From the NCBI GenBank assembly GCA_000151295.1, contig GG745338.1:998682-1062681 (forward strand): a stretch of 64,000 bases of DNA, written 5' to 3'. Below, one piece after another: positions 1 to 10,824 of the stretch (position 1 is its first letter; each line of letters begins with the position of its first letter). A model generated the notes under the pieces. It made no database searches. It was not told the DNA's origin and was given only the letters and a program-made list of their open reading frames with translations. Source of the stretch: Allomyces macrogynus ATCC 38327. Its lineage: Eukaryota; Blastocladiomycota; Blastocladiomycetes; Blastocladiales; Blastocladiaceae. The position numbers and the translations under genes were made by a program.

Positions 1-1035
1 TTCGACGCCACCCTGTCCGCTGCCGGCGCCGACCGCTCGCGCGCGCCGCGCTTTTCCGGCTCCATCTCGCCGTCGTCCTCGTCGGCCGCGGCCGGTCCCG
101 TTCGCGGCCGGTACGCGTGCACGTTTCCCGACTGCCCCAAGTCGTTTTCGCGGTCTTCGCATCTCGCACGACACATGCGCATCCACGCCGGGGCCAAGCC
201 GTTTGCCTGCACGCTGCCCGGCTGCGACAAGCGCTTTTCGCGGCGCGACTGCTGGCGCGAGCATTTGCGTGGCGTGCACGGCGTCGCGTCGCTCGACGCG
301 AATCCGGGGATCGCCATCCCGGCGCCCTATCCGCAGCAACTGCAAGGCGCTGCCCCAACATCCGGTGCCGGGAGCCTCGCCGCCGACCACCACGCTGTGC
401 GACCTGGGCCTGTCATGGCCACACCTGTCACAGCCACGGCCATGGCTCTCTTTGGCGGCAGCAGCAGCAGCAGCAACGCGTCCCGTGCCTGGCCGCTCTC
501 GCCCGCCACGTCGCCGGTCGCGGGTCCGCGGTGCGTCGTTGACCTCGAGTCGTTTGCCGTGTCGAACGCCATGGGCGCATTGATCGCGACCCACGGCCCC
601 GGCGCGATCCTGCCATCGCCCCACCCTGAGGAGCCCGCAGCAGCAGCAACGCCACGGCCAGTCAATCCGATCGCGTGGGAATTGCCCGCGTCGCCCGTCT
701 CATCGGTTGCGTGCACGCTCGACCATCCCAGCGCCGGTCTGCTCTTGCTGCACGCGGTCGCGTCGGCCGACGCGGCCGCGACAGCCGCGGTTACCGGGGC
801 TGGCTCAACGACGACGTTCATGACCAGCCCGAGTCCAACGCCAACGCCCACGCCGGCACCGCTGTCGCCGCCGCGCGCCTCGTGGGCAACGACCTGGACG
901 TCAATGGCTACGGCAACGACGCTTGTGCCGACGTCGCGCGTGCTCCCACGCCCAGCGGCCCCAGGCGCGCGCAGGGCACGGGCGTCGAGCACCGCATGGC
1001 GGTCGTCGTGCCCGTATTTGCCCGTGTCGCTGTGA
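1..1035 (+). CDS. C2H2 zinc-finger protein (5' end outside window)
   Basis: The reading frame is open from base 1 to a TGA at 1033-1035, leaving 344 residues; the start lies upstream. Two adjacent C2H2 fingers are visible. Finger 1 has Cys40, Cys45, His58 and His62. Finger 2 has Cys70, Cys75, His88 and His93. They are joined by HAGAKPF, close to the classic TGEKPF-type linker. This is the layout of a sequence-specific DNA-binding regulator. The N-terminal flank is Ser/Ala/Pro rich. The tail after finger 2 is long, low-complexity and Ala/Ser/Pro/Thr rich, with a Ser run encoded by an AGC microsatellite near 460-475. No target or pathway can be read from the sequence. The finger pair is certain; the exact 3' end is less so, because the tail has no conserved features. 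Confidence 0.75.
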   Translation, partial: FDATLSAAGADRSRAPRFSGSISPSSSSAAAGPVRGRYACTFPDCPKSFSRSSHLARHMRIHAGAKPFACTLPGCDKRFSRRDCWREHLRGVHGVASLDANPGIAIPAPYPQQLQGAAPTSGAGSLAADHHAVRPGPVMATPVTATAMALFGGSSSSSNASRAWPLSPATSPVAGPRCVVDLESFAVSNAMGALIATHGPGAILPSPHPEEPAAAATPRPVNPIAWELPASPVSSVACTLDHPSAGLLLLHAVASADAAATAAVTGAGSTTTFMTSPSPTPTPTPAPLSPPRASWATTWTSMATATTLVPTSRVLPRPAAPGARRARASSTAWRSSCPYLPVSL

Positions 1036-2895
1036 ATGGGAACTGGCGCCGCGCTGAAATGGACGGGAAGTATGATGAGGTGTATGGGTGGTGTACATAA
1101 TCGTTTGCGCACACGCGTGTTCGTTGTCGCTGCCCCGTTCTTTGGGGACCGGCATCGACGACACCTGGCGCCCTGAATCAATCTATACCAATCCGTTTTT
1201 TCCCTTGACATGTTTTCTACTTTTTGTTCGTTGCTCTTGCGACAGCGCACCGACAATCACATTTCGCAGACCCATTGACGAGACCGAGGTCGTCGTGGTT
1301 GTCGTCAGCTCGTGTTGACGGGCTTGGGTGATTGGTGTGCTGGCGTGGGATCTTGCTTCTAATTCCACCTCCAACTCCTCCAACCTCCAGGGCGCGTCGC
1401 GCGGCGCACGTCTCCTTGCGCCATGATGGCGCGCTCATGGCAGCGGACATGCGGTGTGGGGGCATGGTCCGATGATGCCTTGGGGTCCGTGCGAGAAACC
1501 GCTCTAACCAACGTTCTTTCGCACCTCTGTTGCCTCGATCATCAATCATGTTGGGGGCGCCACCTGAAAGACACTGAGCCAGCACCTGTTCTTGGTCATT
1601 TTGGAGTTTTTTGGAGGGCGATCTTTGGCTGACGGGATCTCATTCATCGCCGACTGTTTGGACATGATGACAACGGCTTATGGATGTTAATGACGTTATT
1701 ATCCCGGCTCGCCCTGAAATAACAACGCCCTATGATCGTGTACGTCCGACGCCTCCGAATCGTTTCCGGCATGCACCGCGCCGCAACAACCCCCATGATG
1801 TTGTCACTGGCATGCCTCGATTGTCAACCGGGCGCACCGATTTCGATACAAGCAACAGACCGGACGGAGCACAAAACGAAAAGGCCCGGCGGGCGCCAAC
1901 GCCACTGTTTCGAACACGCCCACCATCGTACCATTGGTTGGCCGTCATTGACCCGTCCGCGATTTCATCACCACGGGACCCAGCCCCGAAGTGCGCGATA
2001 GGAAGGATCGTGCGCCTGTTGTCGATTCGACAAAATAACATATTTTTTAACGATGACGCTTGCTTCTCGTTGAGCAGCCTACCGAAGCTTTGTGAGTGAG
2101 CGGAATGGACCGTTACGGCAGGAAAGCGGCACATATTTCACTTAAACAGGACCGGCTGACCCCATGGCATTCGCCATTCGCCATGGGGCCAAGTTTGGCG
2201 ACCAAGCGGCTGTCAATCTTGCTGTCCACGTCGTGTTCCTCCAAGGAGTGGACATTGGCCGTCGTGGCACACGCGCGTCGATGATTCCCGACCGCGGAAA
2301 GCTGAGCGGTCACCGCGTGACATGTACCAAGGCGACGCCGAAGCAAAGGGACAGCGCGTGAGGCCTGCAGGCCATATGGCCAAACCTGAAAGCGCTATCC
2401 GCTCCGCGCCCATGTCGCTTGACGTGCGTGGGTGGACGTAATCGGGCTGTTGACGAGAATGCTGCAAGTACGTACGAGGGCATGCTACGCCGGCTTGCTG
2501 CACAAGCGCGGTGCAAGCGCGTGCACGGAGACCCGCGCGACCATGATGTGACAGCGGTCTGAGCGACAAATAGCAGCCCATGCACCCGAGCGTTGGACGT
2601 TTATATACAAGGAATCAGAGAGTGGCAGAGGAGTGCTCACTGGTGGCGTGATCTGTCCGCTACATTGCGTTCTCCCTTCACCATCTCCCATAGATGAGCA
2701 GCAATGAAAATCAACGCAGCGCGTGGATTCCGAAGCCAGCGACAGCGCAACGATGGGCGCCTTCACTCTCACCAACTTGCACCTGAGAGCGCCGACCATG
2801 TCTGGCGACCGCAAAGGCGGCCATCTCTCATGATGTCGTCGTCCTCTCATCAACTGAAAATGCGCTTCAGGGAAATCCATGTCGGACAATGCCAA
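1036..2895. other. Intergenic, no supported gene
   Basis: About 1.9 kb between the zinc-finger gene and the SIW14-like gene, which converge here. Only short overlapping ORFs occur on both strands, none with recognisable motifs. I see no RNA gene or clear repeat. Confidence 0.5.
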
Positions 2896-4033
2896 TCATG
2901 ATTGCCCGTCCTCCACCGTGCCAGTCTCGTGTTGGCCACCTTTTCCAGCACCACTGCCACGGTGACTGCTTTCAGCACTGGCCACGGTTTGCGTATCTTC
3001 GCTACCAGCCGCAACCTGCACATCTTCTCCACCAGCTGCGACCTGGGCACCTACACCACCAACACCAGTACTGGTGCTGGATCTGCTCGCCGCAACTCGA
3101 ATCCCAGGGAGGGCGCGCAAGGTGGCTGCGTCGACAACGGGCGCGCACACCTCGACCTGGCACGAATCAAACAGCTCAATGCACTCTTGGTCGGCCAGCC
3201 GAATCTTCTCGCCTGCGAACCTCCGGTATTCGTCAAAGATGGCCGTCATGGACCAGTGCTGCAGTTTGCGCAGGCACCCGATCACGCACCCGATGCGATG
3301 TTTGCCCTTGCTGCAGTGCACGAGGATCGGGCGGTTGGTTGGGTCTGCGATGGCGAGCGACCGTGAGCCGGTCAGGTCGTCGTGAACGAAGGCAATGGGG
3401 TAGAGTTGGAGGAGCGGTGGACCCGATCCGCGAGCAACGTACCCAAGATTGTCTCGAGAGCGCTGCGAATATCGTTGGGATCAATCTCGACAAACGGTTC
3501 CTGGTGGGTCGGAACCGAACGAAATGAGCATCGTTGTGCCGCGGCTCAAAAGTGGCAAGAAAAAAGAGCTGGCTGAGCAGTGCGCGCGCGGCCAGCACGG
3601 TTGGAAGCGTCAGTCACAGCATGCGATTTCGTGCCTTGTTGCCCTTGATCTTGACGTGGAAAAACGCGACCTTTTTGTCCTTGAGAAACGCGACGTTGTC
3701 CTCGTTGTAGTCCTCTGGTCGTGCCGATTCATCATGAGCCTCGCGTTCTCAGCGCGGTCAGGTCAGCGTCGAATCGTTGACGTACCAGGGGACAGATAGC
3801 TGCGTTCATCATTCCGTTGGATCGTGTTCAATCAACCGCAGAGACATGGCGCATCAATCGCAGGACGGATGCTCAAGGACCGGCCGTAACCAAACTAAGC
3901 GCACGTACAGGATGCTCTTCAGCTTGAGGCTGTTCAAAAAAGCGTAGTTCTTCTTGTTTGGGTAGCCGCTGCGATAGACGCCACTCGCGACCATGGCGAA
4001 GTTGAGCGGCGGGACCAGGACAGGGTTGGGCAT
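2896..4033 (-). CDS. SIW14-like atypical dual-specificity phosphatase (PFA-DSP family)
   Basis: Four exons (4033-3905, 3739-3635, 3500-3443, 3344-2896) join into a 246-residue frame. The start MPNPVLVPPLNFAMV fits the family N-terminus (VPP-NF-MV), followed by the GVYRSGYP-type block. The active-site loop is HCSKGKHR with nucleophile Cys108 and Arg114, the CX5R signature. It is followed by GCVIGCLRKLQHWSM and FDEYRRFA, which are diagnostic of plant and fungal Siw14/PFA-DSP proteins. Family members cleave the beta phosphate of 5-diphospho-inositol phosphates in the cytosol. The C-terminal tail is a Gly/Ala/Ser-rich extension of about 65 residues with near-repeats (VAAG-ED), absent from typical homologues. 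Intron 2 appears to start with GC rather than GT (AAG|GCACGA). The upstream extension of the frame reads through a tandem repeat and is unlikely to be coding. Confidence 0.85.
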
Positions 4034-4737
4034 AGCGGTCGCTGCAGCGGTCGCTGCGGCGGCGGTGCTGAGAGTGGGCAAATTGGTTGCAATTGGTGAC
4101 GCTGAGCTGGACGGGCTGCGGTTCAAGGATCGACAAGGTGGCGGTCTGGACGTCAGCGGCCCGCGAATAGCTGGTCGAGTGCTGGCCAAGTGGGTCTGGC
4201 GGTTGCTGCGTCGTCGGCAAGCATCGATTGCACGCAGAGGCCCGTCATTTGCGTGGAGTGATGGTGAGCATAACGCATACCGGCGCGGCCGCGTTCTCGG
4301 GTGTGGTGAATGAAAGCGAATGAAAGCGAATGAAAGCGAATGAAAGCTGCTGCTGGACACGAAGCAAGGCCGGTGCCTTTGGGCTGCGGTGGGGTGCGGT
4401 GAGCAGCCATATCGCGGTCAGCTGAGCGTGCCGTCACATCCGTCCTGGCCGCCCACGGCGCGTTGTGGCATCGTGCAACACCAAGTCACAGATCGGCCCT
4501 TGTCGCCGACAACGACGTTCGACCCTCCACGACAGCAGCTGCAGGGAACGACCGGCGACTCGCCGACGACCATCAACACCAACCGCACGCAACGCCGCGC
4601 AACTTGCCCCGACTCGCTGCAGCCGGCAACCGTGAGTTCACGTTGCGGCTGAGCGTCGACGCCCAAGTCGACTACACGACCACAAGCTCAGTCGATCGCA
4701 GTCATTGTCGCGCTCGCACCGGCCACCTGCCACCACC
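4034..4737. promoter_or_regulatory. Shared divergent upstream region of the SIW14-like gene and DOP1
   Basis: The SIW14-like gene (-) and DOP1 (+) start 704 bases apart and point away from each other, so both promoters must lie here. A 10-bp tandem repeat (4308-4347) is the only conspicuous element. I could not pick out a TATA box or other defined site. Confidence 0.4.
4308..4347. repeat. 10-bp tandem repeat, 4 copies
   Basis: Four perfect head-to-tail copies of GAATGAAAGC in the divergent intergenic region between the SIW14-like gene and DOP1. Confidence 0.95.
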
Positions 4738-7700
4738 ATGTCGTCCTCGGACCTGTTCGCCCTGGGCAACGCCGGTATTGATCAAGGTAGGCGCGATTCC
4801 GCGGCGCGGAAGCTGGAGCAGTACAACAGTGCGGCCCGCCAGCACACCCTTGCTCGTCGGTGCGCTCAACGCCATGCCCAACGCTATGCTCAACGCCATG
4901 CTCAACGCCATGCTCAGACGTGCGATCCAGCCATGCGTTCAAAAAGTACTCGGCCGCAATGGAGCGCGTGTTGGCCACGTTCGACTCGATTGCCGAATGG
5001 CCTGACATGATCACCTTCTTGTCCAAGCTTGCCAAGGTTGGTTGGCTCAATTTGATCAGCAAACGTTCCCATTCGAGCGCAGCATCGCGGGCTCACCTGT
5101 TCAACTCGTGCGGCGATCGTAGACGATCCAGTCGTTTCCCAACCCGCCCAACGTTCCGGGCAAGCTCTTGGTCTCGAAGCGACTTGCTCAATGCCTCAAC
5201 CCAGCGTTACCAGCCGGCGTGCACCAAAAGGCCCTCGAAACATACTCGGTCGTGTTTGACGTGCTGGGAGTATGCGCATTCACGTCTTGCTCAATGAAGT
5301 TACTTTGTTCACTGTGCCTGACCTTTGGATAGCCAGAAAAACTCGCCAGCGACGTGACGATTTGGACTTTTGGCCTGTTCCCGTATTTTACGTTTGCGCC
5401 CATGTCCGTCAAGGTGCCCACCTCCCCTCTCTGACCATGGCCGATCAAACTGAGCCTGTCGCCGGTCTCACGCATCGGCGGACATTAACGACTCTGTCGA
5501 ATGAATCGCCTTATTAGCCCGCTCTCCTGGCCTTGGTCCAGAAGTACTTGATCACGCTCGGCCACCTCGTCCTGCCGGTCCTCTCTGGTCTCTTGATGGC
5601 ACTGCTGCCCGGTTTGGAGGAGGAGGACAACGAGTTCTTTGAACCGGTATGCTTCTCTGTCGATGCTCACGTGCAGGCACGTCGGTTGTCTTACCTCCAT
5701 TCACTTCCCAACAGACTTTGTCCGTCATCGACAAGGTCCAACATTCCGTCGAGACGGACCGGTTCTACCACTCCCTGTGGACGTGCGTTCTCACCGCAGC
5801 GCCCGTCCGACGAACCGGATTGACATACCTGACCAAGCGCCAGGCCATGATTCGCGGGTCTCTGCCGCTCGTGGTCAAGGCTCTCGCAGTGTGCTTCCAC
5901 GACCGGTCGCAACTTGTGCAACGATCGGCCCTTGACCTCCTACTTGCGCGGTACCCGCTCCACCGTGTGTACGTACCTTTGCGCGGCGTGCGACCCTCAC
6001 GTGCCGCGGTCCTCATCGCTTCGCTTCGCCTCTGATGGCAGATCGGTCGAGTGCAACGACGACGATTTGCGCTTCTTGACCAACGAGGTGCTCAAAGTGG
6101 CCTTGCATCGCGACATGTCGCTGAACCGCCGCTTGTACGCGTGGGTCCAAGGTGCGTCGGCGTGAGTCGCTGGCCCAACTACATCGCATGCAGCACTGAC
6201 CGTTGTTACACTGGTCATTATAGGCGAAGAGGAGGACTACTTTCGCGCTCATTCGCAAGATCTCATTGTGCAATGCATCCGCATGGAGCTCGAGTCGATG
6301 GTCGCGTCGCGCATGATCCAGTCGTTCAAAGTCTTGACATCACTGCTGGACAAGCCCGCGGTCGGTGGCCCGATTCTCGCCGCACTACTACCGGCGACGC
6401 TCGACATTTTGTTTGACTACCGTTTGAAACAGGAGCAGCAGCATGCTCAAGGTGCGCCGAGCTACCATGACACGATGGGCACAGCGGCCATGTTTTTTGA
6501 AGTGCTCGACACGACGGACGTTTGGCGTGAGATCCATGTCCGACTCGACCAGCCACCAGACGAGGTACGTGAGCTCTTGTCCCACGTCTTCATCGCCTCG
6601 TCGGGTTAGAGGATACTCATATTTGACCCCTCTCCGCTTTTCAACGTAGTTCAACCTCGAATGGGTTCACTTCACGCTGGCATGGGGCAACCTCGACGTC
6701 TACGACACGCGCCGCATCCACGTCCCCACGGCCATCCTTCACGTTGTCGAGCTTCTCGTCGACGACCCGGACCGGCCCGACTTCTCTGGTCTCGCCCGAT
6801 TGATTGCATCTTTGTCCGAGCATTTGGATACGGCGACGTCTGGCCCTGAAATCGACCTGGCGCTCGACCACATCCGCCGCATCTACTCGGAGCCCGGATC
6901 GGTGTTTCTCATGGTCCCCATGGCCACCGTGGCCCATGCCCTGGAACGGCTCGTGTTTGTTATGGTGCAGCAGCACCGCCCCGACGTCGAAGTTTCGTTG
7001 ATTTCGGCCATCCTCGGCGATCTTGGCCACGCGCCGCATGATCCTGTTGCCTTTCTCGCTCTTCTCGCAACGACCAGCGTGTCCGTTGCGCAATCTCTGC
7101 TCGGTCTCGCGCTCAACCTACCAATGGACACGCTCTTGCCGCACGTCACGGCCATTCTCGACTTGCTCATTGCGCATCTGTCGTATCGCGACACAGCCGT
7201 GCATGATCAAACAGTGGATTTGATTTGGCGAGTTTTGTCCTTGGACCCAGCGCAGTTGACGACCGTCGTGGACGCGATCACTGCACGCATGTACGACGAC
7301 GATGGCTTCGACGCGTTTGGTGTGTTTTGGCGGTACTCACAGGAGCGGTCCATCGAAGCGACACTTGTCATGAGTCGGCCGCTCTTGACTGTGCTCACGG
7401 CGCTCCAGTCGCGGGCCACGCGACGGTGCGCTGAGCGATGGATCAGCACGTACTTGGCGTCTTACACCCAGTATGTTCTTTGCGCTTATTTGCGTGTTCA
7501 TGAACCCCAACCTCACCACTCGCTTCCCCAGTATGCTCGCTCCGCTCTTGCAACTGTTTGAGGACCCGTTGATCGTGCGCGACGAGGTTATGTTGTCATT
7601 TGGGGTCGCGTACAACTATCGCCGCGCCGTCGACTACAAGCTCCTCGACCACGGGTTTGCGCTCCTCGGCTCGCTGTTCGAGCTCGGCCAACGGCAGCTG

Positions 7701-10589
7701 CACGCGGCGCTCGTGCAACCTGATTTGCACCACCATCGGCCTTACCTGGCCACGCTCTTGGACCACTCGAGTTTGTTTCTCGCGTCTTTTGCACCGAGCG
7801 GTGCAACGCTATCCGAGCAAAACGCGGCCGACCAGCTCCAGCTCGCGGCGTGCGACTGCTTTGCTCGCCTCCTCGCGATCCCAGAGTCTCAACCGCTCCT
7901 CGCACTCGCCAACCCATACCAACACCGAGTGATTGCCGCGATTTTCCGCGCAATCGAGCGCGGCGTGCTCGAGCTCCAGGTCAAGCTGCTTGGTACCCTC
8001 AAGGCTCTGCTTCTTGTGCCACCGCCAGCCGCCGGTGCTGCTCCGACCGCAAATCGCGCACCACCGACCATGACGCGCAGCGGGCCGTTCTCGGGTCGAA
8101 CCTCGATTTAACTGAATCTGCGCCGAGCCCCTCGCCGGCGTCCGATCAGCGTGACTCGGCGAGTGACGCAGACGAGAACGTGCCGGAATCAGGTGCGGCA
8201 TTGGAGGAGATGCTCGCACATGGGATGACCACGGCGGGGAACGCGCCCGTTCTCGCCGCGTATGTCGATTTTTTGGTCGCGGTCACGCCGATTCTCGGCC
8301 GGAGTCTGCGCCGGTTGTTCCTCGTCATGATCCAGACCTTGCACCGCACGCTACTGGGGACGACCGACGAGAACTCGTTTATCGCATACCTTCGAGGCGT
8401 CCAGCACGTGTATCTCGTTGCGCTGCCGGTCAACGATGGGCCGGCCCTGACGGGTAGGGCAGGGTCGGGTTCCGGCGGTACCGACGAGAGCCTCGGCCTC
8501 GTCCAGTACGTTTCGGGCGTTTTTGCGTCGCCATTGTCGAGCTCGGGTGCATCGAACTCGGCACCAGCCGTTGCACGACCTACCTCCAACTTCCCGTGGC
8601 TCCTGGACCCGGCCATTGGCACGTTCTTGGACCTGGTCATGATGCTCGTCGAGGCCGCGCGCATGGCCCCTGATCGTCGTGGACCACGGGGCGCATTCCG
8701 TCGACTCGACCGGCTCGCCAAGCATGTAGCAACGGCCGTCCCGCGTTCGTGGATCGAGGCAGTCATTGCTGTGTGGTCGGCCGGTGGGTGCACGCTCAAG
8801 GAACTGCTGGCCGTGAGCCATGTCGATATTGAGACGCTTTGCACAACGTGCATGTCGAGTATTTTGATGCGTTTCGGGTTGGGATCGCAAACGCCCATGT
8901 TTCGTCCCCTGTACGCTCGCCCACGTTGATTGGCATGGATCGAAACCGTTGTTCTCACCGTGATCGCTCCCTTTTCTAGGGTCGTCCCTGTCCTCTTCGA
9001 CGCGCTCTTGGCGCTGACGGGCCACTCCACCGCACACTACTTCCCAACATGGACTGCGCTCCAGCAATTCGTGCGCGATTACCTGTCGATTCAACCGAAT
9101 GCGCTGCACGCGCCGTTGGTCAAGCTCACGGCCACGTATTGTTCTGCTCTGTGTGGGCATGCCGATCGCCGCATTTCCAAGGACGTCGTGGACTTGTTTC
9201 AGAAGGTCGTCGACGCGCTGAACGCGACGCTGGTCGCGTCCATTTTCCAGGCCGATGCTGCACCCGGGTCGCCTGTAAAACCATGTACGAATGCGCACTC
9301 GTGTCTTGAAGCTTTCCCGCCCGCTGTTGACACTCATGCTCCTCGTCATCTAGCCTCGAGCAAATCGCGTCTCGCCAACCTCGTGATTGCATCGGCATCC
9401 GCGGATGCGATCGCGTCCATGGCCGGCCCAGACTACTCGGTCGAGTCCCTCCTCGCCGTCACGCGCGATACGATTCTACTCGCAGTTCGCGACGTGCTGC
9501 GGGACCAGGACCGCACTGCCGCGGCGTACTCGAACCTCGTCTACTACGTTGTGCAGCCAGCGCTCAAGCAGCCAGCGCTCCCGACGTATCGTCTCATTCT
9601 CACGCTCATGAACTCGATTGCCGCGATCCCATGGACGGCGCGCGCATGGAAGCGCGAGATTTGGGACCATTACCTCGACTACCGGTTTTTCCCGCTAGCT
9701 TCGGACGCGTTCCCCGAGTGGTGCGCGCTCTTGGGCCGCGGGTATGCTCATGACCCGGACCGCGTCACAGACCTGGTCACCCGGCTCGCCGCGCCCGTAA
9801 CCAACCTGCTTTTTAGCTCGCGCGATCACGAAGTCGCGACGCGCTGCCAGCTTGTGCGGCGACTATCGATGCTTTTGTGGGCGGGCGACAAGGACCGCCA
9901 CTTGCCGGCCATGCCGTTGATTCAAGAGCGCATTGTCAATTTGCTCGCGTTCGGTTCCGGGGACCTGTTTTACGAGCTGTTCCTGCTGTTTCGCGTCATG
10001 ATCCTGCGGTTTTCCGCGCAGCACTTGACCAGTTTGTGGCCGATTTTGATTGCCGAGATGGTGCGCGTGTTGCCGAGCGCCAAGGGCGCCGCGGCCGGTG
10101 GGGCTCAGGCAGCGCGCGACGACGTGGTCTCGCTCCTTGCCGTGTTCAAGTTGCTTGATCTGGTCGTTGCTCTGCAATTTGCGGACTTCCAAGTGTGCGG
10201 GTTCTTCTTGCCCTTGTCATGCGTCCTCGACTTCAACTGACTCTGCCGTTTGCTCTCAATCCAGGTACACGGCCATATTCTGGGGCGAGCCGCCGTACAC
10301 GGGTCTCGTCGACGCATTTGTGGCCTGTTTTAGTGACGACCCGTCCCCCACATCGCCCGTGTTCGCCACGGCCAAGTTGCTTGCAGGACACGGAGACCGA
10401 CGCGCGCCGGAGCTCGCGGCAACAAACATTGTCCACCCGTCTGAGCTGATACACTTTGCGGGGGGCCTGTTGCGGCGCGCGAGGGACCCAAGCTTTGTCT
10501 TGAGGACCTCGGACATGGACGCGGTGCAACGCATTATTGTTGCGGATCTGGTGCAGGCTGTGACGAAAAGGGGAGTTGGCGAGAAGTAA
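4738..10589 (+). CDS. DOP1: DOP1 / Dopey leucine-zipper-like protein
   Basis: Fourteen exons join into 1,610 residues, close to yeast Dop1 (about 1,700). Boundaries: 4738-4786, 4918-5036, 5132-5269, 5333-5413, 5518-5646, 5715-5968, 6042-6151, 6224-6564, 6650-7470, 7532-8015, 8081-8910, 8980-9284, 9354-10200, 10265-10589. Dopey signatures are clear: FKKY near the start, [35 protein letters not shown], then [17 protein letters not shown] (here [13 protein letters not shown]), and [14 protein letters not shown] near the C-terminus. Dop1 is a peripheral Golgi/endosome protein that works with Mon2 and the flippase Neo1 in membrane traffic and organelle positioning. The intron at 8016-8080 was chosen because it restores the frame in a poorly conserved linker; the 9285-9353 intron is in frame either way. 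The start codon opens a 49-nt first exon. Confidence 0.92.
4865..4912. repeat. 12-bp tandem repeat inside DOP1 intron 1
   Basis: Four copies of a 12-bp unit of the type CTCAACGCCATG (second copy with two changes), ending just before the splice acceptor of intron 1. Confidence 0.9.
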
Positions 10590-10824
10590 AATGTTTGGCA
10601 CACAATCAACCAGCAGGTGAAGAGATCTTGTATGTGGAATTTGCCCACTGCGACCGAGCCAAAGAATGAACTGCGACCGAGCGAGCAGCTTGCTCGTCTT
10701 TGTGTGAGAACACCTCACCAAGGCAAATTGGATCAAAAATGAACGTGCTACTAATGTATTTTTCAAAACCATGCACGACCACAACACGCGGTCCGACACC
10801 ACAACCGACCTCGCCCGAATCCAA

